Assembly (NCBI GenBank): GCA_964423345.1
Contig: CAYREV010000034.1
Location: 1 to 20,738 of the forward strand
DNA length: 20,738 nt
Reading direction: 5' to 3'
DNA from: CAYREV01 sp964423345
Lineage (GTDB): Bacteria; Bacteroidota; Rhodothermia; Balneolales; Balneolaceae
Made by a program: the position numbers and the translations under genes. This document shows, piece after piece, positions 1-6,217 of this stretch. The notes beneath the pieces are model-generated. The model had not been told where the DNA came from. It ran no database searches and saw nothing but the letters and a program-made list of their open reading frames with translations. The stretch's first letter is position 1; each line of letters opens with the position of its first letter.

Positions 1-386
1 AACCCCTGAATAGTATCTCCCGGTACTTTGTCCCCCAGTGAATCCATGTATATCCTTTTTATATCTTCACTGCTTGTTACCGTAGTGTACCGCAATTTAT
101 TACTTCCATTAATCTCAAGAGGAGGTATTTCCGGAAACTTGCAAAGTACCAGTGCATCCGGCAGCCGCTCATTTATAACCGCCTCCTTGAATTCAAATGA
201 TATTTCAAATTCTAGCTTGGTACCCTCCATCAATGGAGTAATAGACATATCCTTGATGTTTTCCTCCATCAGCTCAGGACTGATAAGCTCCCCCACCGGT
301 TTATCCTGGGTTATTTCAGAACTTTCACATGAGGTGAAAGTTATCACCAGGGTCAGTGCCAACATATAATTAAGTATTCTTTTCAT
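1..386 (-). CDS. Lipoprotein of unknown function, partial (3' end off window)
   Basis: This minus-strand frame is open from an ATG at 386 to the window edge, 128 codons without a stop. The product begins MKRILNYMLALTLVITFTSC, a short basic N-region, a hydrophobic core and a lipobox-like FTSC, so Cys20 should be lipidated after signal peptidase II cleavage. The mature part starts ESSEITQDKPVGELISPELM and is rich in acidic and hydrophobic residues; I recognise no domain. A plus-strand frame at 28-369 overlaps it but has no such signal and is probably its shadow. The DNA is more AT-rich than the genes to the right. It lies 135 bp downstream of the LuxR-type gene on the same strand and could share its transcript. 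The function is unknown. Confidence 0.75.
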   Translation of the reverse strand, partial: MKRILNYMLALTLVITFTSCESSEITQDKPVGELISPELMEENIKDMSITPLMEGTKLEFEISFEFKEAVINERLPDALVLCKFPEIPPLEINGSNKLRYTTVTSSEDIKRIYMDSLGDKVPGDTIQG

Positions 387-521
387 GATGATAGATTTTG
401 ATTGATCTTTTGAAGCGTTATTTCTGCTTCCTCTCTCATCCATGATAAATCCACGTTTAAATTCTATCAATTAGCAGACCCTTCGTATTATGTTACCCAC
501 ATTCTACCCAGTAAAGCATGG

Positions 522-770
522 TCAGGCGAAAGGAAAATAGCTTTTGCACCAGTGAAATAATCCCCTGTACCCTCTCAGCTCAAGCTTCCTGCAAATTGAT
601 TCCCGATGTTTCTGAACAGTCTTTTTGCTGATAAACAGTTCTTTCCCGATTTCTTTGCTGGTATAACCCCTGGCTACTTTTTCCAGAATTTCTATCTCCC
701 GGGGAGTCAAAAATTTCAGAGCATCCACGTATTCTTTGCTGTAATTATTTAAGGTGCCTCTCTCTTTCAT
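522..770 (-). CDS. Stand-alone LuxR/GerE-type DNA-binding protein (82 aa)
   Basis: The 82-residue product is almost entirely one LuxR C-terminal helix-turn-helix. It has the LTPREIEILEKVARGYTSKE signature at about residues 21-40, followed by IGKELFISKKTVQKHRESIC with the recognition helix. Typical NarL/LuxR regulators are 200 residues or more, with an N-terminal receiver or ligand domain that is absent here. The family binds DNA as a dimer to control transcription; a bare GerE domain could act as a constitutive regulator or modulate a partner. The C-terminal tail GYRGLFHWCKSYFPFA is aromatic-rich, where full-length proteins carry a dimerisation helix. The lipoprotein gene lies downstream. The target genes are unknown, and the link to the orphan kinases further right is speculation. 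Confidence 0.85.
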   Translation of the reverse strand: MKERGTLNNYSKEYVDALKFLTPREIEILEKVARGYTSKEIGKELFISKKTVQKHRESICRKLELRGYRGLFHWCKSYFPFA

Positions 771-796
771 ATCAGTTTGTTTCTTTTAATTGCTCT

Positions 797-823
797 TTTA
801 TACTCACCCAATCTGATAGTCAA
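797..823 (-). promoter_or_regulatory. Possible sigma70-like promoter for the LuxR-type gene
   Basis: On the minus strand TTGACT (818-823) is followed after 15 bases by TATAAA (797-802), about 27 bases before the ATG at 770. The hexamers are good matches to a housekeeping promoter, but the spacer is shorter than usual and Bacteroidota-type promoters often differ from this consensus. It is a weak prediction. Confidence 0.3.
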
Positions 824-1001
824 CTTTTTAATACTCCATATCTAATAGACCGGCAATCCCCTAAATCCTTACAAGAAATATACTTAATCCCCTTTCCACC
901 CTGTACTTTCTGGTGTTACTGTTTGTCATTTTTTTTAAAATATTCGGGCGAAAATTAGCTGCATCTGCGTATTCCGTAATCTATTCCGGGAAGCTAATCG
1001 C

Positions 1002-1046
1002 TGAAACACTGTCCCCTGTTCCCTGACAACTGCTCACCGCTCCCCA
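1002..1046. repeat. Degenerate short tandem-like repeat at the end of the sulfotransferase-like gene
   Basis: Read on the minus strand, the segment is a run of decayed units around GGTGAGCAGT, GGGAACAG and GGGACAGTG. It overlaps the stop codon of the sulfotransferase-like gene at 1034 and marks the change from GC-rich DNA to the AT-rich first kilobase. The exact unit is too degraded to define by eye. Confidence 0.35.
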
Positions 1047-1762
1047 ACCAGCTTCTCATAGATTGGCCTGCACTCCTCCAGTAGCTCTTCCAGATGCTCC
1101 GGGAAGGGTTCGGTCTTGGCTTGGTAGGGTTTGAAACCGGTGGAGGCATGCACGCTGTCGTACCAGTGCTCGGCCCAGACGCCATCTTCCGGCCGCGGGC
1201 CGGCCTCCCAGGAGAGCATGCTTTCCTTAAAGGGGATGCCCAAGCGATTGCAGAGGGCTTCCAGCCTTCCGGCCGGGTCCTCAAGCACCTCCCGGCTGTC
1301 GACCACCGGCGGGGCCTGCCCGATGCCCTCCAGGTACTCCAGCAGTTCCAGGTGCTTGGCGTAGCCCACATCGCGCATGGTGGGATGCTCCACCTGCTTG
1401 GCGTAGGAAGGGAGCATATCCCGCGGGTCGCGGGTGAGGATCACGTTGAGAGTCTGCTTCATAAACCCCCAGTCGATATCCACCAGGTGGTGGGTCATAT
1501 TCTTGAAAAAGACCACCGGGGTGTCGTAGTCGCCCAGTATCACCTCGCGGACCACCTTCTCGCCGTCCCGCTGCTGTGCTTTCAACACCTCCTCCGCCCC
1601 GGGGTGATAGGCGTCGGCGTCGGTCGAATCCAGGTAATGGGCATAGAGCGGCTCGTCCACCACCGTGGTGTCCTCCCGCCGGGCGAAGGAGTACATCAGG
1701 GCCGTGGAGATGTTGCGGGGGCCGCTCCACAGGCATATGCGTTTGGTATTACCGCCACTCAT
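1034..1762 (-). CDS. P-loop sulfotransferase-like protein
   Basis: The 242-residue product has the two nucleotide-binding signatures of PAPS-dependent sulfotransferases. The 5'-phosphosulfate loop is ICLWSGPRNISTALM at residues 9-23. The 3'-phosphate site is RDPRDMLPS, with Arg111 and Ser119 at the usual eight-residue spacing. The canonical loop lysine is replaced by Arg16. An acidic DEPLYAHY segment at residues 36-43 follows the P-loop. No signal peptide is seen, so it should be cytoplasmic. Its ATG overlaps the TGA of the aminotransferase-like gene by four bases (1759-1762), so the two are translationally coupled and probably act together. Family members transfer sulfate from PAPS to alcohols or amines; the acceptor here cannot be read. 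It could instead bind another nucleotide. Confidence 0.85.
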   Translation of the reverse strand: MSGGNTKRICLWSGPRNISTALMYSFARREDTTVVDEPLYAHYLDSTDADAYHPGAEEVLKAQQRDGEKVVREVILGDYDTPVVFFKNMTHHLVDIDWGFMKQTLNVILTRDPRDMLPSYAKQVEHPTMRDVGYAKHLELLEYLEGIGQAPPVVDSREVLEDPAGRLEALCNRLGIPFKESMLSWEAGPRPEDGVWAEHWYDSVHASTGFKPYQAKTEPFPEHLEELLEECRPIYEKLVGER

Positions 1763-2685
1763 CGCTTCGCCCCCTCTTTAACCGCCTGCCGGATCGCCTC
1801 CCCGTAGAGCTCCCGCACTTTAGCGGTCACCGGACCGGGCACCTCCTTGGCTATCACCCGTCCGTCCACCTCCGTGACCGGCGTCACGCCCCCGAAACTG
1901 CCGGTCACAAACGCCTCGTCGGCCCCGTAGACATCGAACAGCGAAAAATTCTTCTGCCGGCAGGGAATGCCGGCCTCCCCGCACACCTCGATGATCTTGC
2001 CCCGGGTAATGCCGTTCATGCAGTATTGCCCCGTGGAGGTCCACACCTCCCCATCGGTCACCATGAAGAAGTTGGTGGCGTTGCAGGTGGCCACAAAGCC
2101 GTTGACATCGAGCATGAGCGCCTCGTCGGCCCCGGCCTCCAGGGCCTGTATGAGGGCCTGCACCTCGTGCTGCTTGCTGTGGCAGTTCAGGCGGGGATCC
2201 AGGTAGTCGGGCGAGCCGCGGCGGACCGTACTGGTAAACAGGGTGACGCCCCGGTCGCGGCTTTGGGGATCGGCCTGCTTGTATTCGGGGATGATCACCA
2301 GGTTGGGTCCGGACAGGGTGAGCCTGGGATCCTGGCTGGGGGTCTTCTTGACGCCCCGCGTCAGCATGATGCGCACATGCACCCCGTCTTCCATCCCATT
2401 GGCCTCGAGGGTCTCCCACACCTTTTTTGTGAGTTCCTCCCGGCTCATCCCTATATCCAGTCCGATGGCAGCCGCGCCGGTCCAGAGGCGGTCGAGATGC
2501 TTGTCAAGGAACACCAGCACCCCCTCGTGCAGCCGCAAGGCCTCCCAGACGCCGTCGCCCACCAGGTAGCCGCTGTCGAAGACCGATATCTTGGCCTCCT
2601 CCCGGGCCTTGAGCTCCCCGTTGATGTAGATCAGGATCTCTTCGTTGCGGGGGTCTTCAATGGCGTTGTGCGTACCGTGCGTCAT
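1759..2685 (-). CDS. Class IV (branched-chain-like) aminotransferase fold lacking canonical PLP residues
   Basis: The 308-residue product follows the class IV (IlvE/D-amino-acid transaminase) fold from end to end. It has FDSGYLVGDGVWEALR near residues 37-52, FLDKHLDRL near 59-67, a GITRGKIIEV segment and a FVTGSFGGVTPV strand. Against the usual KSLNYLNN motif the sequence aligns without gaps as NCHSKQHE, so the Schiff-base lysine position is Asn167 and the nearest lysine is Lys171, four residues on. The usual glutamate that holds the PLP ring nitrogen (VSEG in relatives) is Thr200 in FVATCNATNFF. It may therefore be a pseudoenzyme, use Lys171, or have another activity. The sulfotransferase-like gene follows with a four-base overlap. 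I am sure of the fold but not of the transaminase activity. Confidence 0.88.
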   Translation of the reverse strand: MTHGTHNAIEDPRNEEILIYINGELKAREEAKISVFDSGYLVGDGVWEALRLHEGVLVFLDKHLDRLWTGAAAIGLDIGMSREELTKKVWETLEANGMEDGVHVRIMLTRGVKKTPSQDPRLTLSGPNLVIIPEYKQADPQSRDRGVTLFTSTVRRGSPDYLDPRLNCHSKQHEVQALIQALEAGADEALMLDVNGFVATCNATNFFMVTDGEVWTSTGQYCMNGITRGKIIEVCGEAGIPCRQKNFSLFDVYGADEAFVTGSFGGVTPVTEVDGRVIAKEVPGPVTAKVRELYGEAIRQAVKEGAKR

Positions 2686-2760
2686 GTCGAATAGGTTGAA
2701 AAGTTCCGGTTGCTTCAGTAGGAATTAAGAATTATACAATGAAAAGGCAAAGGGCAGCCG

Positions 2761-2803
2761 GTAGAAAGTAGAAGGTATAAAGTAGTAAGTACTAGATAGA
2801 AAG
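2761..2803. repeat. Degenerate AGTAGAAAGTAG-type intergenic repeat
   Basis: The segment reads as imperfect repeats of a 7-8 base unit: GTAGAAA, GTAGAAG, GTATAAA, GTAGTAA, GTACTAG, ATAGAAA. Just upstream (2721-2740) is a similar decayed GAATTAAGAATTA stretch. It is non-coding. Confidence 0.5.
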
Positions 2804-3015
2804 TTCCTGCCGGCCGCCCACTGCCCTGCCCCATTCCACCTACGCCCCCCACGGTCAATCCGTCGGTCTCCATTCATCCGGCAACAGCCACTGCTCCTGC
2901 TTTATACGTTCGACTAACTGTTTTCTACTGTTTTCCCGGTTTGCATCCTTTGCTTTACCCGCCCAACCAATTATCTTTGAGCAGAAATATAAATATATGG
3001 GCTACAACAAATAAC

Positions 3016-3080
3016 GGCCACAGGTCTCCACGGATTTATCATCCGTCAAATCAGTGCGGATCCGCGGCCAAAAAGAAATT
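3016..3080 (+). repeat. Stem-loop leader element, copy A (before paaZ)
   Basis: The element starts GGCCACAGGT and ends CCGCGGCCAAAAAGAAATTT, ten bases before the paaZ ATG. Inside are two hairpin-capable palindromes: ACGGAT(3030-3035)/ATCCGT(3041-3046) and the perfect palindrome GCGGATCCGC (3056-3065). Copy B at 5151-5210 shares GCCACAGGT, ATCAGTG and GGCCAAAAA in the same order and again lies directly before a start codon. It may be a dispersed intergenic repeat or a regulatory 5' leader. Confidence 0.6.
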
Positions 3081-3089
3081 TAAGTCGTA

Positions 3090-5141
3090 ATGAAAGTAAC
3101 CAGCTACACCGAAGGCAAATGGCATACGCAAGGCGAAGAGACCGACCTGCTCAGCGCGGTGACGGGCGATCCCGTCGCACAGCTGGTGGAGGCCGACCTC
3201 GACTACGAGGCGGCCTGTGAATACGCACGGCAGACGGCCGGGCCGGTGCTACGCCGGATGTCCATCCACGAGCGCGCCTTCAAGATCAAGTTCCTCGGCC
3301 AGTACCTGATGGAGCGCAAGAAGAAGTACTACGAGCTCTCCTCCCACACCGGGGCCACCAAAAAGGACTCCTGGATCGATATCGACGGGGGCATCATCAC
3401 CGCCTTCCTGATCTCAAGCAAGTCGCGCCGCCACCTGACCGACCGCCCCTACCACGTGGAGGGCGACCCCGAACGCCTCTCGCGCAAGGGCACTTTCATG
3501 GGGCAGCACATCTGCGTGCCCCGCCACGGGGTGGGCGTGCATATCAACGCCTTTAACTTCCCGGTCTGGGGCATGCTGGAGAAACTGGCGCCGGCCATCA
3601 TCGCGGGGATGCCGGTGATCGTCAAGCCCTCGCCCGTAGGCTCCTACCTCTCCCACGAAGTGTTCAGCGATATCATCGAATCGGGGCTGCTGCCCGAGGG
3701 GGCCGTGCAGTATATAGCAGCCGACAGGCCGGGAGACCTGCTCGACCACCTGAACAGCCAGGATGCGGTGGCCTTCACCGGCTCGGCCGAGACGGGCAAA
3801 AAGCTGAAGGCCCATCCCAACATTGTCGCCAATAATGTGCGTTTCAACCTGGAGGCCGACTCCCTGAACGCCTCCATCCTGGGCCCGGACGTGACGCCCG
3901 ACATGCCCGAGTTTGATCTTTTTGTGAAGGAGGTGGCCGAGGAGATGACCGTGAAGACGGGGCAGAAATGTACCGCCATCCGCCGCACCATCGTTCCGGA
4001 GGAGCGGCTGGAGGAAGTAGTCGCCGCCCTGAAAGAGCGACTGGAGAACACTACTGTGGGCGACCCTACCGAAAAGGAAACCGGGATGGGCCCCCTGGCC
4101 AGCGCCCTGCAGGCCGAACGGTTCGGCGAGCAGCTGCAACAGCTCACAGAGGTCACCAAAACGGCCTACGCCCCCAACGGTTCGGGCGACGGCGCCTTTA
4201 CCGACCCGCGCCTGCTGGTCTGCCACCGCCCCATGCAGGTGGACAGGGTGCACACGCTTGAAGCCTTCGGGCCGATGACCACGGTGATGCCCTACGGTTC
4301 TGTGGACGAGGCGATCGCCATTGCCAACAAGGCGGACGGATCGCTGGTGGGCTCGCTCTTCACGGCCGACGATAATATAGCCCGCGACATCACCCTGGGC
4401 TGCGCCCCCTACCACGGACGTTTCATGGTGGTCAACCGCCACAGCGCGGAGGAATCGACGGGGCACGGCTCGCCCATAGGATCGCTGGTGCACGGGGGGC
4501 CCGGCCACGCCGGCGGCGGCGAGGAGCTGGGCGGCGCCCGCGCGGTACTGCACAACATGCAGCGGGTGGCCCTGCAGGGATCCCCGACCACCCTTTCGAG
4601 GATCACCAAACAGTATATCAGCGGGGCGGAGACCGAAGAGGCCGACACCCATCCCTTCCAGCAGTATTTTGAGGACCTGGAGGTGGGCGAGGCCCTCACC
4701 ACTGAGAAGCGTACGGTCACCGAACAGGATATCGAGGAGTTCGGCAAGCTGACGGGCGACAAGTTCTATGCCCACTTTGACGAGGAGGCGGCCGAACGCT
4801 CCCTCTTCGGGGAGATCGTGGCCCACGGCTACTTCGTACTCTCGGCGGCGGCCGGACTGTTCGTGCACCCCGACGAGGGACCCGTGATCCTGAACTACGG
4901 ACTGGAGAGCCTGCGCTTCCTGGCCCCGGTCAAGCCCGGCGATACCATCCAGGCCAAGCTGATCGTGAAGCGCAAAAACGTCCGCCAGAAGAAAGCCGAC
5001 GACCCCTTTATCTTCGGGGTGGTCTATTGGGACGTAGAGGTAACCAACCAGGACGATGAGTTGGTAGCCGAATATACCATCCTGACCCTCGTCAAGCGAC
5101 GCAATAAACTCGAGATTGATATTTTCGAAGAAGAACAGTAA
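3090..5141 (+). CDS. paaZ: PaaZ, bifunctional oxepin-CoA hydrolase / 3-oxo-5,6-dehydrosuberyl-CoA semialdehyde dehydrogenase
   Basis: The 683-residue product matches E. coli PaaZ (about 681) along its whole length as I recall it. The N-terminal aldehyde dehydrogenase (about 1-520) has Cys294 in GQKCTAIRR, Glu255 in NLEADSLN and the NAFNFPVWGMLEKLAP block. The C-terminal MaoC-like hydratase (about 535-683) has Asp557 and His562 in GDKFYAH, then VAHGYFVLSAAAGLFV and YGLESLRFLAPVKPGDTI. In phenylacetate degradation the hydratase opens the oxepin-CoA ring and the dehydrogenase oxidises the resulting semialdehyde with NADP. It is cytoplasmic. An enoyl-CoA hydratase/isomerase gene follows after 73 bp. 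No ring-epoxidase (paaABCDE) or ligase (paaK) genes lie in the window. The start follows the leader element and aligns with the family N-terminus. Confidence 0.97.
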   Translation: MKVTSYTEGKWHTQGEETDLLSAVTGDPVAQLVEADLDYEAACEYARQTAGPVLRRMSIHERAFKIKFLGQYLMERKKKYYELSSHTGATKKDSWIDIDGGIITAFLISSKSRRHLTDRPYHVEGDPERLSRKGTFMGQHICVPRHGVGVHINAFNFPVWGMLEKLAPAIIAGMPVIVKPSPVGSYLSHEVFSDIIESGLLPEGAVQYIAADRPGDLLDHLNSQDAVAFTGSAETGKKLKAHPNIVANNVRFNLEADSLNASILGPDVTPDMPEFDLFVKEVAEEMTVKTGQKCTAIRRTIVPEERLEEVVAALKERLENTTVGDPTEKETGMGPLASALQAERFGEQLQQLTEVTKTAYAPNGSGDGAFTDPRLLVCHRPMQVDRVHTLEAFGPMTTVMPYGSVDEAIAIANKADGSLVGSLFTADDNIARDITLGCAPYHGRFMVVNRHSAEESTGHGSPIGSLVHGGPGHAGGGEELGGARAVLHNMQRVALQGSPTTLSRITKQYISGAETEEADTHPFQQYFEDLEVGEALTTEKRTVTEQDIEEFGKLTGDKFYAHFDEEAAERSLFGEIVAHGYFVLSAAAGLFVHPDEGPVILNYGLESLRFLAPVKPGDTIQAKLIVKRKNVRQKKADDPFIFGVVYWDVEVTNQDDELVAEYTILTLVKRRNKLEIDIFEEEQ

Positions 5142-5150
5142 ATCTAATTA

Positions 5151-5210
5151 GCCACAGGTTATATTCCGAGAATTGATCTTATCAGTGTAGGTCTGTGGCC
5201 AAAAATAATT
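5151..5210 (+). repeat. Stem-loop leader element, copy B (before the enoyl-CoA hydratase gene)
   Basis: GCCACAG (5151-5157) and CTGTGGC (5193-5199) form a perfect 7-bp inverted repeat enclosing a 35-base loop that contains ATCAGTG. The right arm is followed by CAAAAATAATTTT and the ATG at 5215. It shares its ends, the inner ATCAGTG and its position before the start codon with copy A at 3016-3080. It could also weaken read-through from paaZ, although there is no T-run terminator. Confidence 0.6.
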
Positions 5211-5214
5211 TTCT

Positions 5215-5976
5215 ATGTCCATCAACGGCTCCATATCTGTCGACCTCAGCGACCACATTGCCACCATTGAATTTCATCATCCGAAGGGCAACTCCCTGCC
5301 CGGCGCCATGCTCCGCGAGCTGGCCTCGACCATCACCGAGACGGGCAGCAACCCCGAGACGCATGTGATCGTGCTGCGCAGCAAGGGCGAGGGTGCCTTC
5401 TGCGCGGGGGCCTCCTTCGACGAGCTGATAGCCATCGACAATTACGAGGAGGGCAAGGACTTCTTTATGGGCTTCGCCCTGGTGCTCAACGCCATGCGGC
5501 AGTGCCCGAAGCTGATCGTGGTGCGCGTGCAGGGCAAGACCGTAGGCGGGGGCGTCGGCATTGCTGCGGCGGGCGACTACACCCTCGCTCATAAGTCGGC
5601 ATCGGTCAAGCTGAGCGAACTGGCCCTCGGCATCGGCCCCTTTGTGGTGGGGCCCGCCGTAGAGCGCAAAGTGGGCACCTCGGCCTTCAGCACCCTTTCG
5701 ACCGACCCCTCCTCCTGGTACGAAGCCGAATGGGTCCGCGAAAAGGGACTGTTCTCCAAGGTGTGCGAAACACATGAAGAGCTGGACGAGCAGCTGGACA
5801 CCCTGGCCGGCAGGCTGTCGGGCTACAGCCCGGAAGCGATGAAGGAGCTGAAAAAGGTCCTCTGGAAAGGAACCGAAGACTGGGAGGAGCTGCTGGAGAA
5901 GCGCGCCGAAATAAGCGGACGGCTGGTGCTGTCGGACTTCACCAAAGACTTTATCGAACATTTTAAAAGCAAATAG
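5215..5976 (+). CDS. Enoyl-CoA hydratase/isomerase family protein (crotonase fold), probably phenylacetate pathway
   Basis: The 253-residue product is a crotonase. The first oxyanion-hole segment is GAFCAGASFDEL (about 60-71) and the second is GKTVGGGVGIAAAGDYTLAH (about 107-126). Of the two catalytic acids of classic hydratases, the first position is Gly115 (GGGVGIA where hydratases have GxGCELA) and the second is retained as Glu135 in KLSELALGIGPFVVGP. One acid is more typical of isomerases than hydratases, so a PaaG-like isomerisation or another double-bond shift is as likely as PaaF-like hydration. It lies 73 bp after paaZ on the same strand behind a similar leader element, which supports a role in phenylacetate or related acyl-CoA breakdown. 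The exact step cannot be assigned. Confidence 0.9.
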   Translation: MSINGSISVDLSDHIATIEFHHPKGNSLPGAMLRELASTITETGSNPETHVIVLRSKGEGAFCAGASFDELIAIDNYEEGKDFFMGFALVLNAMRQCPKLIVVRVQGKTVGGGVGIAAAGDYTLAHKSASVKLSELALGIGPFVVGPAVERKVGTSAFSTLSTDPSSWYEAEWVREKGLFSKVCETHEELDEQLDTLAGRLSGYSPEAMKELKKVLWKGTEDWEELLEKRAEISGRLVLSDFTKDFIEHFKSK

Positions 5977-6183
5977 GTGCAGACTTATCTTATAGTTGTA
6001 TAGGATATGGCTGTTTACACCTGCCTCTCCTCTGACAATCCGGGTACCCTTCCGGGGATAAAAAAGCTTGTGGATTTCATTACCGCCCTTAAAAAATTAG
6101 TCTTTTGCCCGGGTGGAAGCACAAGCGAGAAGAATAAAGAAAAAATGAACACAAAGTCTTGAATTTTTGGGGATAATATTGAA

Positions 6184-6217
6184 ATATACCTCCTCAACCC
6201 ACGGTAGGAGGTTATAT
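6184..6217 (+). promoter_or_regulatory. Hairpin enclosing the Shine-Dalgarno and start codon of the TolB-like gene
   Basis: ACCTCCT (6188-6194) pairs perfectly with AGGAGGT (6206-6212). With T6213 bulged, the stem continues as 6184-6187 with 6214-6217, giving 11 pairs. The inner ACC (6197-6199) and GGT (6203-6205) can add three more. The right arm contains the AGGAGG at 6206-6211 and reaches into the ATG at 6216, so ribosome access should depend on melting the stem. This could be an RNA thermometer or another translational switch. Confidence 0.5.

Larger units (their letters stand above)
2686..3089. other. Divergent intergenic region (404 bp) with decayed repeats and a leader element
   Basis: This gap separates the leftward aminotransferase-like gene from rightward paaZ, so it should hold promoters for both. 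No ORF with coding character was found. It contains an A-rich degenerate repeat at 2761-2803 and, directly before paaZ, a stem-loop leader element at 3016-3080. The middle (about 2805-2990) shows nothing I can assign. Confidence 0.6.

Noticed and set aside
28..369. 113-residue plus-strand frame at the left edge
   Set aside because: It is Ser-rich without a clear domain, while the opposite strand carries a convincing lipoprotein signal peptide and lipobox.
1576..2694. 372-residue plus-strand frame over the aminotransferase-like gene
   Set aside because: It covers both strongly supported minus-strand genes, has no domain features, and its composition is that of an antisense shadow.
3414..4868. 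484-residue open frame antisense to paaZ
   Set aside because: It lies wholly within paaZ, is rich in His, Gly and Arg with no recognisable motif, and is the expected antisense shadow of GC-rich coding DNA.
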